Position numbers and translations under genes: made by a program. A model generated the notes under the pieces. It made no database searches. It was given only the letters and a program-made list of their open reading frames with translations, and was not told where the DNA came from. From assembly GCA_003134045.1 (NCBI GenBank), contig PLAH01000044.1, forward strand, positions 44,659 through 83,910: DNA of 39,252 bases, read 5' to 3'. Position 1 is the stretch's first letter; each line of letters starts with the position of its first letter. This document shows, one piece after another, positions 1 to 8,428 of the stretch. The DNA comes from Gammaproteobacteria bacterium (GTDB lineage Bacteria > Pseudomonadota > Gammaproteobacteria > Steroidobacterales > Steroidobacteraceae).

Positions 1-1426
1 GATGCGTGAGCGGGTCGTGTTCCGCGAGGTGCTGCAATTGGCGGGTGCGCTGCTCCACCTTCTCCTCGAGGCGCTGTTGGTAATCGCGCGTCATGTCGCG
101 GGCCGCCGCGAGCTGCGCCGCCATGCGATTGAAGCTCACGCTCAAGGTGGCGAGTTCCTTGATGCCGCCGGCCGGAACGCGCACGTCGACATCGCCGCTC
201 GCAATCTTGTCGGTGGCTTTGAGCATGCGGCTGACCGGACCTAAGATGCTGCGCACCGTGCCGATCGAAATCGCCAGCAAGATGGCGAGAACCGCGCCGG
301 TGACCCAGGCGACGGTGCGTCGTTCGTGGCCATCGGGGCCGGTGGTCGTGGTCGTCACGGTCTCGATCACGGGCGAGGCCGCCGGCGCCGGAAGCGGAGC
401 GATTTCCGGCGCGGCATCGATTTCCTTTGGCGAAGCCGGCTGTGGCTTGACGGCCGGCGCGGCGCGCGACTTTGGGATTGCTTCGGCCAAGCGAGCGCGG
501 GCCGCGGCAAACCTAGTCCTCGTGTCGTTCGTCTGGCCTTCGAGGCTGTCGAGCGTCCGGCGCAGTTCGACCAGCTTGGAGAAGTCGTTGCGCATCTGGC
601 TGACCCATGGCTCGCCTTCCGAGCGCGTGAAACTGGCCGAGTTGCCGTTGAAGGTCGACGCAAACGCAGCCTCGCTGGCGGCGATCGCTTCAGCCACGGC
701 GGCGCGGTCGGCATCGGCCGCGTTGAGGAGTGCGAACCGACGGCGAATCTCGTCGAGTTCGGCGTGCAATTGCATGAGCGATTGGCGCGCCAACACCCGG
801 CCGAATATCTTGAGCGCCCCGTCCAACGATTTCGTGAGACGCCGGTCCATACCGTCCGCATAGCCGGTGTACTCGGCGACGGCGGCGCGCCGCGTGTCGG
901 CGCTACGGATGTGGTCGCCGCCGGCGGCTTCGTAGGCCTTGGCTCTGGCTAGCAGCGTTGAGGACCCCTGGTTCCACGAATCCATCTGCGCTCGTGTGGT
1001 TTTGACGGCGCCATCCAGATTCTTGGCGGCGTCCTGGACCTCTTCACTGGCCGGTGGCGAGTCCATGGACGCGCGCACCTCCGCGGCCCGTTGGTAGCGC
1101 TCGAGCGCAGCCACCAGAGGCTCGGAATTGATCGCCAGCGGTTGACGGCCGGGTGCCGGCGCCGCCGCGGGCGGCCCTTCGAGTTTGGGTGGGAGGAGGG
1201 CGCGGACCGGAACGTGGGTCGCCGGGGGCGAAACCATGCCTTGATCCAGATGCGTCGTGCGAATCACGGCCACCCCGTGTTCGGCAATGAGGTTGGCTGC
1301 CGCGGCGAGCGCAGCCACTGCCGCAAACGAGAACGCCAGCCGACCGGAAATTCCAATCGAGAGAGGCCGGTTCAAGCGCGACCACAATCTCCGGGGGAAG
1401 GTCCGACGATCGGCAAGACCAGGCAT
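1..1426 (-). CDS. membrane sensor with HAMP and start of GGDEF domain (partial, 3' end outside window)
   Basis: The frame is open from ATG at 1426 to the window edge, giving 475 residues without a stop. A hydrophobic segment near residues 28-46 and a second near 370-390 flank a large periplasmic region that is helical and Ala/Glu/Arg-rich, with a Pro/Ala-rich linker just before the second segment. A HAMP domain follows (about 390-445, with the typical P-x-x-x-M...A-x-G-D pattern), then a charged coiled coil (QQRLEEKVEQRTRQLQ), then LAEHDPLTH, which is how a GGDEF domain usually begins. Known for the family: such proteins make cyclic di-GMP in response to a periplasmic or membrane signal. The GG(D/E)EF signature itself and any EAL domain lie outside the window, so activity cannot be judged. 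A histidine kinase is less likely because HDPLT is characteristic of GGDEF. No strong ribosome site precedes the ATG. Confidence 0.8.
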   Translation of the reverse strand, partial: MPGLADRRTFPRRLWSRLNRPLSIGISGRLAFSFAAVAALAAAANLIAEHGVAVIRTTHLDQGMVSPPATHVPVRALLPPKLEGPPAAAPAPGRQPLAINSEPLVAALERYQRAAEVRASMDSPPASEEVQDAAKNLDGAVKTTRAQMDSWNQGSSTLLARAKAYEAAGGDHIRSADTRRAAVAEYTGYADGMDRRLTKSLDGALKIFGRVLARQSLMQLHAELDEIRRRFALLNAADADRAAVAEAIAASEAAFASTFNGNSASFTRSEGEPWVSQMRNDFSKLVELRRTLDSLEGQTNDTRTRFAAARARLAEAIPKSRAAPAVKPQPASPKEIDAAPEIAPLPAPAASPVIETVTTTTTGPDGHERRTVAWVTGAVLAILLAISIGTVRSILGPVSRMLKATDKIASGDVDVRVPAGGIKELATLSVSFNRMAAQLAAARDMTRDYQQRLEEKVEQRTRQLQHLAEHDPLTH

Positions 1427-1622
1427 GTTAAGCGCGCGCTCGTTATTGACGGAGAGCGCTAGTCTGCCGAGCGAAAAGCGTTTGCGGCGCCCGGGGTTGC
1501 GGAACTGTGGACTCTATCGCGCAAAGGCCCGCGCCGTTCTACTCGCTCCTACACGTCTTGTCCGCCAGTCGAACCGGCGTATGGACGCACGTCACACCCC
1601 GCCCACCGGCCGCCGAAGCCGA

Positions 1623-1838
1623 TCAGCCTCGATTCGTGTTGCCCTTGGTGTCCGCGAGCGTCTCGGAATCGTCTTCGATATCCAAACCGTCGTTGTAGAG
1701 CGTGTCCTTTTCGTCGTCCAGATGTAATTCGGTGTCGGGATCGCGCGCCTCTGCAAATTCGGTGTGGTCGACCGCGTTCTTCTGTTCCGAACCATCCAAC
1801 GCTTTGCCGCGCAGACGATCCTCGTTGGGGTTTGCCAT
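1623..1838 (-). CDS. small acidic protein of unknown function (71 aa)
   Basis: ATG at 1838 is preceded by AGGAG with a 6-nt spacer, so this start is preferred over an upstream in-frame start at 1916 that would add 26 residues of poor quality. The product starts MANPNEDRLRG and is very rich in Asp and Glu (runs such as HLDDEKD and DIEDDSE), with no membrane segment, cysteine or recognisable motif. It is predicted to be a soluble, largely disordered acidic cytoplasmic protein. It stands alone between the GGDEF-sensor gene and the efflux regulator genes. I do not recognise the family. Confidence 0.65.
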   Translation of the reverse strand: MANPNEDRLRGKALDGSEQKNAVDHTEFAEARDPDTELHLDDEKDTLYNDGLDIEDDSETLADTKGNTNRG

Positions 1839-1976
1839 ATGCCGCTCCTGGTGTGAATGGATAACGAGCCCAAGCCTAGCATAGCTGCGTAGGGCCGGGG
1901 GCCCGGTACCGGCCAAGCGGAGGTATCCCCGTAGGGAAGTACCGACAATCCGAACTCCGGGCGGGAGGCCCGGTTG

Positions 1977-2117
1977 GTGGACGACCCGAAGACCGCCCGC
2001 GCCATCATCCAGCAGATCACGGATGCCACGAACCGGTTTGGGCTGCCGCCGCTCGAGGCGGCCCTGGCCGGCAACGTGGCCACGCTGCGTCCGGCGCAGC
2101 GCTCAGGGCAGCGCTAG
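1977..2117 (+). CDS. possible small protein (46 aa), convergent with the histidine kinase gene
   Basis: A GTG at 1977 has GGGAGG 8 nt upstream and opens a 46-residue frame beginning MDDPKTARAIIQQ and containing FGLPPLEAALAG. The composition looks like a folded helical protein and not an antisense shadow. The frame ends at TAG 2115-2117, overlapping the 3' end of the convergent histidine kinase gene by 15 nt. In-frame sequence upstream of the GTG has no ATG before a stop at 1932. It could equally be the C-terminal remnant of a lost gene. No family is recognised. Confidence 0.35.
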   Translation: MDDPKTARAIIQQITDATNRFGLPPLEAALAGNVATLRPAQRSGQR

Positions 2118-3455
2118 CGCCACGCGCAGCCCGGGTTTTCGATCGGACAGTTCGAGCGAACTGCCGTGCAGTTTCGCGACGGCTTGCGCGAGGCTCAAGC
2201 CGAGGCCGACGCCGGGCGTGCCGCGGCTGGCATCGCCCCGATAGAACCGCTCCACCACCTTGCTCTTTTCCTCATCGCTGATCCCAGGTCCGTTGTCGGT
2301 CACGGCGATTTCAACGGCGCCGTCGGCGCGACGTTGCACCCCGACATCGATGACGCCGTGGTCGGGAGCAAATTTCAGCGCGTTGTCGATCAGGTTGCTG
2401 AGTGCCTGCGCCAGGAGCACCGGGTCGCCGGATACCGGCAGCGGCCCGTCGGAGTGAAAGCGCAGCGCAATGTTCTTCAACTCGGCGGCGGGCGCATAGA
2501 ACTCGACCGCGGTGGCCGCAAGGTCCGCCACGTCCAGCGCGACGAAACCGGAACGGCGCATGCCCGCATCGATTTCCGCCAGGCGCAGCAGCGCGTCGAA
2601 GATGCGAATCACGCGGTCGACGTCGGCGACCGCGCCGTCGATTTCCAGGAAGGTCTCTTCGGCCGGCGGCCGGATCAGGGCCAGTTCCTCGAGCCTCGAC
2701 CGCAGTTCGGCGAGCGGCGTACGCAGGTCGTGCGCGATGGCGTTCGACACGTTCTTCACGCCGTGCACCAGCAGCTCGATCTGATCGAGCATGCCGTTGA
2801 TGGTGCGCGACAGCGTATTGAGCTCATCGTCGCTCAAATGCGTCGGCAAGCGATGCTTCAGATCTCCGTGAATGATGGCTGAGACGGTCTGGCGGATGCT
2901 GTACACCCGGGACATCAATGCCCGCCGGGTGATGAGGCCGATCAGCAGACCTGCGCCGAAGAGCACGCCGATGGCGCCCGCCAAACCGAACCAAAAGCGC
3001 TTCTCCAAGGGCGCGAACAAGCGGTTGTCTCTGCCGATCAGCAGCTTGTAGGGACCGACCGAGGTGACGTGCACCAGCGCGGACTGCACGCCGTTGATGC
3101 CCATGTCGAGTTCGAGATGATAGTCGCCGGCCGCGGCGGGCACCGCGCCCGGCCAAGCCGCGAGATTCCCCGCCAAGGGCTGCAAGTCAGGATCGGCCAA
3201 CAGCAGAATGCGATCGCCGGCGATCTGCATGCGCACGCGCGTGTCGATGAAGGCCTTGATGCCGCTGGGTCCCTCGCGGCGATAGATATCGGCGAGGCGC
3301 TGCGCGTCGGCCTGGAGGATTTCGGCGCGGCCCTCGCGAATGGTGCCCTGCCAGGCGTACCACAGGGGCGCCGCGAACAGAATGAGGGCGGCCAAACCCA
3401 GCAGCACGTAGCCGAGCGCCAGCGACACCGCCGAGGAGCGAATCACGCGCCGCAC
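2103..3455 (-). CDS. sensor histidine kinase of the RND efflux operon
   Basis: Membrane histidine kinase that should autophosphorylate and pass phosphate to the response regulator encoded just upstream. Domains in order: N-terminal membrane helix (about 12-33), periplasmic sensor region (to about 155), second helix (about 156-178), HAMP (about 180-235), HisKA with the phospho-acceptor His in NAIAHDLRTPL (about residue 242), and HATPase_c with N box NLIDNALKF, G1 DNGPGIS and G2 GVGLGLS. Length (450 aa) is normal for an OmpR/EnvZ-class kinase. The regulator's TAA at 3468 is followed by AGGAG; this is only 1 nt from a GTG at 3461 but 7 nt from a second in-frame GTG at 3455, so I chose 3455. It is the last gene of the efflux unit, which suggests it senses a substrate of, or stress relieved by, the pump. 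Confidence 0.93.
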   Translation of the reverse strand: MRRVIRSSAVSLALGYVLLGLAALILFAAPLWYAWQGTIREGRAEILQADAQRLADIYRREGPSGIKAFIDTRVRMQIAGDRILLLADPDLQPLAGNLAAWPGAVPAAAGDYHLELDMGINGVQSALVHVTSVGPYKLLIGRDNRLFAPLEKRFWFGLAGAIGVLFGAGLLIGLITRRALMSRVYSIRQTVSAIIHGDLKHRLPTHLSDDELNTLSRTINGMLDQIELLVHGVKNVSNAIAHDLRTPLAELRSRLEELALIRPPAEETFLEIDGAVADVDRVIRIFDALLRLAEIDAGMRRSGFVALDVADLAATAVEFYAPAAELKNIALRFHSDGPLPVSGDPVLLAQALSNLIDNALKFAPDHGVIDVGVQRRADGAVEIAVTDNGPGISDEEKSKVVERFYRGDASRGTPGVGLGLSLAQAVAKLHGSSLELSDRKPGLRVALALP

Positions 3456-3467
3456 GGCCACGCTCCT

Positions 3468-4148
3468 TTACCCGGCGGCCGTGACCATGTAGCCCGCATT
3501 GCGCACGGTTCGCAGCAGCGGGTGTTCGGAGTCCGCATCGATTTTCTGGCGCAGCTTGCTGATATGCACGTCGACGACATTGGTTTGCGGATCGAAGTGA
3601 TAGTCCCAGACATTCTCCAGCAGCATCGTTCGGGTGACCACCTGGTCGGCATGGCGCATCAGATATTCGAGCAGCTTGAACTCGCGCGGCTGCAGCGCGA
3701 TCTGCCGGGCGCCCCGGCTCACCTTGCGCGTCATCGGATCCATATGCAAGTCGCCGACGGCCAGCGGGATCTCATGGTTCACGCCGTGCGCCCGCCGGTG
3801 CAAAGCGTCCAGGCGCGCCAACAGTTCGCCGAAGGCAAAAGGCTTGGTGAGGTAATCGTCGCCGCCGCTGCGCAGGCCGCGGATGCGGTCGTCGACCTCG
3901 GACAGCGCGCTCAGTATCATGATGGGCGTGCGCTTGCCGGCCTTGCGCAGCACCTCGATGATGGCCAGACCATCGATGTCGCCGGGCAGCATTCGGTCCA
4001 TGATGATGACGTCATAGGGTTCGCTGGCGGCGAGGAACATGCCGTCCCGGCCGTTGTTGGCGTGGTCGGTGGTATGTCCGGCTTCCTGCAGGCCCTTGAC
4101 GACGAATTGGCTGACCCGTTCGTTGTCCTCGACCAGCAGAATTTTCAC
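3468..4148 (-). CDS. OmpR/PhoB-family response regulator of the RND efflux operon
   Basis: A 226-residue transcription regulator. The receiver domain (1-115) has the acidic pair E7/D8, phospho-acceptor D51 in IIMDRMLPG, and the conserved Lys of YLTKPF; a winged-helix DNA-binding domain (about 128-222) has the usual EFKLLEYL and VHISKLRQKI elements. The start is GTG at 4148, whose GTGA overlaps the stop of the pump gene, so the two are translationally coupled; GGGAGAGG lies just upstream. The open frame runs on upstream through the pump gene, but that part is a shadow. Being cotranscribed with the pump, it most likely autoregulates the unit; the palindrome at 9870-9880 is a candidate site. Confidence 0.95.
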   Translation of the reverse strand: MKILLVEDNERVSQFVVKGLQEAGHTTDHANNGRDGMFLAASEPYDVIIMDRMLPGDIDGLAIIEVLRKAGKRTPIMILSALSEVDDRIRGLRSGGDDYLTKPFAFGELLARLDALHRRAHGVNHEIPLAVGDLHMDPMTRKVSRGARQIALQPREFKLLEYLMRHADQVVTRTMLLENVWDYHFDPQTNVVDVHISKLRQKIDADSEHPLLRTVRNAGYMVTAAG

Positions 4149-7100
4149 GTCGCCTCTCCCGCGGGCGCCGGCGCGTGGGCCGCGCGGTCCTGCTCGGGCA
4201 TCTTGCCGCGGCGGCGTTTGAGCCACAGGCTGAATTGATCGAGATACAGGTAGATCACCGGCGTGGTGAACAAGGTCAGCGCCTGACTCACGACCAATCC
4301 GCCGACCATGGTGTAGCCCAACGGCTGGCGCAGTTCGGATCCCGTGCCATGACCTAAGGCCAGGGGCAGGGCGCCGAGCAAGGCGGCCATCGTGGTCATC
4401 ATGATGGGCCGGAAACGCAGCAGACACGCCTGACGGATCGCATCGTGCGGCGATAGATGCTGCTCGCGTTCCGCCTGGATGGCGAAATCGACCAGCATGA
4501 TGCCGTTCTTCTTCACGATGCCGATCAGCAGAATGATGCCGATCAGCGCCATGACCGATAGCTCGATATGGAATATCAGCAGCACCAGCAGCGCGCCGAC
4601 GCCGGCCGACGGCAGTGTCGAGAGAATGGTCAGGGGATGGACATAACTCTCGTACAGCATGCCCAGAATGATGTAGACCGCCACCAGCGCGGCGAGAATC
4701 AAATAGGGCTGGCTCTTCAGCGAACTTTGAAAGGCCTGGGCGGTGCCCTGGAAGCTTCCGGTGATGGTCGCGGGCAGGCGCATGTCTGCGGAAACGCGGT
4801 TGATCGCATCGACCGCCTCGCCCAGCGCCGCGCCGGGCGCCAGGTTGAACGACAGCGTCACGGCGGGAAATTGGCCCTGGTGATTGATCGACAGATAGGT
4901 CACATGCTGGGTATCGTACTTGGTCATTGCCGACAGCGGGACCATCTGACCCGTGAGGGCCGATTTCAGGTACAGCTTGTCGAGCGATGCCGGATCGGTC
5001 TGCAGCGACGGCGTGATTTCGAGTATCACGTGGTAGCTGTTGGCCTGCGTGAAGAACTGCGCCGCCTGGCGCTGGCCGAACGCATCGTACAATGCCTGAT
5101 CGATGGCCTGCGGCTGGATGCCGAAGCGCGCCGCTTGGTCGCGATCGATGGTGAGCGACAGCATGCCGCTGCTGGTCTGCTGATCCGACGCCACGTCGCG
5201 CAGCATCGAGAGCTTCTGCAGTTCGGCGAGCAACTTCGGCGCCCAGTCGTTGAGCTCGTTGATGTCCGAGTCCTGCAGGGTGTATTGGTACTGCGTTCTG
5301 GAAGTTCGGCCGCCCACGTTGAGATCTTGCGCGGCCTGCATGAACAGCGTCGCTCCCGGCACCGCGGCCAGTTTTGACCGCAGCCGCGTGATGATTTGAT
5401 CGGCGCTGGCACTTCGCTCGTCGCGCGGTTTCAAGCCGATCACGACGAAGCCGTTGTTGATGGGCCGGCTGCCGCCGAGTCCCGTGCCGTAGCTGGCGAC
5501 GTCGGGATCCTTGGCCACGATATCCAGCAAGGCGTGCTGGCGTCTCACCATTTCGTCGAACGAGATGTCCTGGGGCGCATCGGACAGGCCGGAAATGATG
5601 CCGGTGTCCTGTTGCGGGAAGAAGCCCTTCGGTATCACGATATACAGCACGACGGTGAGCGCGACCGTGGCGAGGAACACCATCAGGGTGACGCGTTGGT
5701 GATCGAGCGCGAGATCGAGGCCGCGGGTATACCAGGCGAGGATGCGATCGAAGGCGCGTTCCACGGCCATGTAGGCCTTGCCGTGTTTGGCGTGCTTCTC
5801 GTCGCGCAGGAACAGGGCGCACATCATGGGCGAGAGAGTCAGCGCGACGAAAGCCGATACCGCGATGGTCATGGTCATGGTGACCGCGAATTCGCGGAAC
5901 AGGCGCCCGATGATGCCGCCCATCAGCAGCAAGGGGATGAATACGGCGACCAGCGACACGCTGATGGACATGATGGTGAAGCCGATCTCGCCGGCGCCCT
6001 TGAGCGTGGCGTCGAGCGGCGACATTCCCGCCTCGATGTGCCGGTAAATGTTCTCCAGCATGACGATGGCATCGTCGACCACGAAGCCCACCGCGATGGT
6101 GAGGGCCATCAGGGACAGATTGTCGAGGCTGTAGTTCAGGACGTACATCATGGCCGCCGTGCCGAGCAGGGCGAGCGGCACGGTGATGCCGGGGATGATG
6201 GTTGCCCAGGCATTGCGCAGGAACAAGAAGATCACCATGACCACCAGCGCGATGGTGAGAACCAGCGTGAATTCGACATCCTGCACCGCCGCCTTGATGG
6301 TGGTGGTGCGGTTCGCGATGATGTCGACCTTGATCGACGAGGGAACCGATGCCATGGCGTGCGGCAGCAGATTTTCGACGCGCTGTTCCGCATCGATGAC
6401 GTTGGCGCCGGGCTGCTTGTTGACCAGCAGCAGGATGCCGTTGCGTCCATTCTGCCAGGCCGTCAGCAGAGTGTTTTCAGGTCCGTCGACGGCGATGCCG
6501 ATGTCGCGTATGCGGATGGCGGCGCCGTTCTTATAGGCCACCACCACGTCGTTCCACGGCGCCGCCTTCAGCAGCTGATCGTTGTCATAGATGGTCAGGG
6601 CGCGCTTCGGACCGTTGATCGAGCCCTTCGGCGCATCGACCGTCGCCGCGGCGATGACGTTCGCGACGTCCTCCATCTGCAGGCCCAAGGCGGCGAGCTT
6701 GACGGGATCGATCTGCACGCGCACGGCGGGCTTCTGCTGCCCGCCGATGGAGACCTGGGCGATGCCGGGAATCTGCGATATCTGCTGCGCGAGGATGTTT
6801 TCCGCATAGTCATCGACGGTGGTCACCGGCAACACGTCCGAGTGCACGGCCAGAATCAATATGGGCGAGTCGGCGGGATTGACCTTGCGGTACGTGGGCG
6901 GCGTCGGCAGATTCTTCGGCAGCTGACCGCCCGCGGCGTCGATGCCGGTCTGCACGTCTTGCGCGGCGGCATCGATGTTGCGGTTCAAGTCGAACTGCAG
7001 CGTGATCTGCGTCGAGCCGAGCACGTTGGTCGATGTCATCTGCGTCAGACCCGAGATCTCGGCGAACTGATACTCCAAGGGAGTTGCGACCGACGAGGCC

Positions 7101-7276
7101 ATGGTCTCGGGGCTGGCGCCGGGCAGGGAGGCGGTGACCAGAACGGTCGGAAAATCGACCTGGGGCAGCGGCGCCACCGGCAGCAGCGGATAAACCACGA
7201 GGCCGATGAGAAAGATGCCCCCCATCAGCAGCGAAGTCGCGATCGGCCGGCGGACGAACGGCGCCGAAATGCTCAC
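4145..7276 (-). CDS. RND multidrug efflux pump, MdtC/MdtB-like inner-membrane subunit
   Basis: A 1043-residue proton-driven RND transporter, the normal length for the HAE1 class. It starts MSISAPFVRRPIATSLL with the first transmembrane helix, followed by a large periplasmic loop, then the TM4 block with the adjacent Asp pair D401-D402 (GFVVDDAIVMLENI) that carries protons, a second half with the same architecture, and a basic C-terminal tail. Sequence style (PLPQVDFPTVLVTASLPGASPETM) is closest to MdtB/MdtC/MuxB. Only one pump gene is present, whereas MdtBC and MuxBC systems use two, so this one should form a homotrimer. The start is GTG at 7276 and overlaps the adaptor's stop (GTGA). Transcription order is OMF, adaptor, pump, regulator, kinase. 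Confidence 0.95.
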   Translation of the reverse strand: MSISAPFVRRPIATSLLMGGIFLIGLVVYPLLPVAPLPQVDFPTVLVTASLPGASPETMASSVATPLEYQFAEISGLTQMTSTNVLGSTQITLQFDLNRNIDAAAQDVQTGIDAAGGQLPKNLPTPPTYRKVNPADSPILILAVHSDVLPVTTVDDYAENILAQQISQIPGIAQVSIGGQQKPAVRVQIDPVKLAALGLQMEDVANVIAAATVDAPKGSINGPKRALTIYDNDQLLKAAPWNDVVVAYKNGAAIRIRDIGIAVDGPENTLLTAWQNGRNGILLLVNKQPGANVIDAEQRVENLLPHAMASVPSSIKVDIIANRTTTIKAAVQDVEFTLVLTIALVVMVIFLFLRNAWATIIPGITVPLALLGTAAMMYVLNYSLDNLSLMALTIAVGFVVDDAIVMLENIYRHIEAGMSPLDATLKGAGEIGFTIMSISVSLVAVFIPLLLMGGIIGRLFREFAVTMTMTIAVSAFVALTLSPMMCALFLRDEKHAKHGKAYMAVERAFDRILAWYTRGLDLALDHQRVTLMVFLATVALTVVLYIVIPKGFFPQQDTGIISGLSDAPQDISFDEMVRRQHALLDIVAKDPDVASYGTGLGGSRPINNGFVVIGLKPRDERSASADQIITRLRSKLAAVPGATLFMQAAQDLNVGGRTSRTQYQYTLQDSDINELNDWAPKLLAELQKLSMLRDVASDQQTSSGMLSLTIDRDQAARFGIQPQAIDQALYDAFGQRQAAQFFTQANSYHVILEITPSLQTDPASLDKLYLKSALTGQMVPLSAMTKYDTQHVTYLSINHQGQFPAVTLSFNLAPGAALGEAVDAINRVSADMRLPATITGSFQGTAQAFQSSLKSQPYLILAALVAVYIILGMLYESYVHPLTILSTLPSAGVGALLVLLIFHIELSVMALIGIILLIGIVKKNGIMLVDFAIQAEREQHLSPHDAIRQACLLRFRPIMMTTMAALLGALPLALGHGTGSELRQPLGYTMVGGLVVSQALTLFTTPVIYLYLDQFSLWLKRRRGKMPEQDRAAHAPAPAGEAT

Positions 7277-8421
7277 GATGCGTTGGCCGCCGTTGCCGCG
7301 GACCGGACGTGCACTCCCGCCTGCAGGCGATATTGATTGGTGGTCACCACGCGCTCGGCCGGCTCGAGTCCGCCGGTCACGATGGTCATGCCGTCGCTGT
7401 CCTGACCGAGCTGCAGAGGCCGAACCTCGACGGTCGAGTCGCTCTTCACCACATAGGTGAACGGCCCCTTGGCGCCCAGCTGCACGGCGGCCGAGGGAAT
7501 CACCAGGGCCCTCTTGTCGGTCCGCACGAGCACCTTCGCGTTCACGTACTGGCCCGGCCAGAGCGTGTTGCGTGCATTCTTGAAGATGGCCTTGAACTTG
7601 GCGCTGCCCGTCGCCTGCTCGATCTGGTTATCGATGAGGCTCAACGTGCCCTCATCGAGCTCCGTGCCCGCATCGCGCGACACGGTGGTGACTTTGACCG
7701 GTCCGGCGGCGAGGGCCGCGCCGACCGTACCGAGGTTTTCCTCGGGCAGGGTGAAGATCACCGCGATGGGCTGCACCTGCGTGACCACGACGATGCCGGT
7801 GGTGTCGGCGGCATGCACGATATTGCCCGGATCGACCAGCCGCAGGCCCGTCCGTCCGTCGATGGGCGAGGTGATCCGGGTGTAATCGAGCTGCGTGCGG
7901 GCGTTGTCGATTTGCGCTTGATCGACCTGCAATTGCGCCGTCAATTGATCCACCATGGCGCGCTGCGTGTCCACGGTCTGCTTGCTCGCGAGGTCCTGCG
8001 GCTGCAGCACCGTATAGCGCTCGAAATCGCGCTTCGCGTTCGCGAGTTGCGCCGCGTCCTTCGCCTTGGTCGCAACCGCCTGCTCGAACGCGGCCTGGTT
8101 CGGCCGCGGATCGATCTGCGCCAGCAGGTCGCCCTTGTGCACCGTCTGGCCCTCGGTGAATCCGATCTTCTGCAGCTCGCCGTCCACGCGCGCCGTCACG
8201 GTAACGGTATAGAACGCCTGGACCGTCCCCAAGCCCTGCAGGTAGATCGGCACATCGGCTTGGGTCGCTTGAACGATATCCACGGCGATGGCCTTGGGGG
8301 CCTTGTCGGTCGCCGCGGCGGCGCTCTTGTGCCCGGCGTCGAGCCAGAGCGCGATGGCGACGGCCGCCAGGACGGAGCCTAAGGCGATTATTCTGAACCG
8401 AGTCATGGAGAAGTTTTTCAT
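7273..8421 (-). CDS. RND efflux periplasmic adaptor (MdtA-like membrane fusion protein)
   Basis: Links the RND pump to the outer-membrane channel. The N-terminus MKNFSMTRFRIIALGS contains a signal/anchor helix, followed by a biotinyl-lipoyl half motif (TARVDGELQKIGFTEGQ), a long alpha hairpin (about 100-180), the second lipoyl half (TRITSPIDGRTGLR), beta-barrel and membrane-proximal domains. About 382 residues, usual for MdtA-like adaptors. ATG at 8421 was chosen because it lies 8 nt after the OMF stop and gives a proper signal segment; an alternative ATG is at 8406, and longer in-frame sequence up to 8514 lies inside the OMF gene. The 3' end overlaps the pump start by 4 nt. Confidence 0.94.
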   Translation of the reverse strand: MKNFSMTRFRIIALGSVLAAVAIALWLDAGHKSAAAATDKAPKAIAVDIVQATQADVPIYLQGLGTVQAFYTVTVTARVDGELQKIGFTEGQTVHKGDLLAQIDPRPNQAAFEQAVATKAKDAAQLANAKRDFERYTVLQPQDLASKQTVDTQRAMVDQLTAQLQVDQAQIDNARTQLDYTRITSPIDGRTGLRLVDPGNIVHAADTTGIVVVTQVQPIAVIFTLPEENLGTVGAALAAGPVKVTTVSRDAGTELDEGTLSLIDNQIEQATGSAKFKAIFKNARNTLWPGQYVNAKVLVRTDKRALVIPSAAVQLGAKGPFTYVVKSDSTVEVRPLQLGQDSDGMTIVTGGLEPAERVVTTNQYRLQAGVHVRSAATAANAS

Positions 8422-8428
8422 GGGTGCC

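Noticed and set aside
4149..5822. Open frame on the minus strand continuing upstream of the response regulator, giving a 784-residue fusion
   Set aside because: It is Arg/Pro/His-rich and lies entirely inside the RND pump gene in another frame. The regulator has its own GTG and ribosome site at 4148.
5396..7336. A 646-codon plus-strand frame
   Set aside because: Antisense to the RND pump; dominated by His, Asp, Arg and Gln, the typical complement of a GC-rich membrane protein gene, with no domain resemblance.
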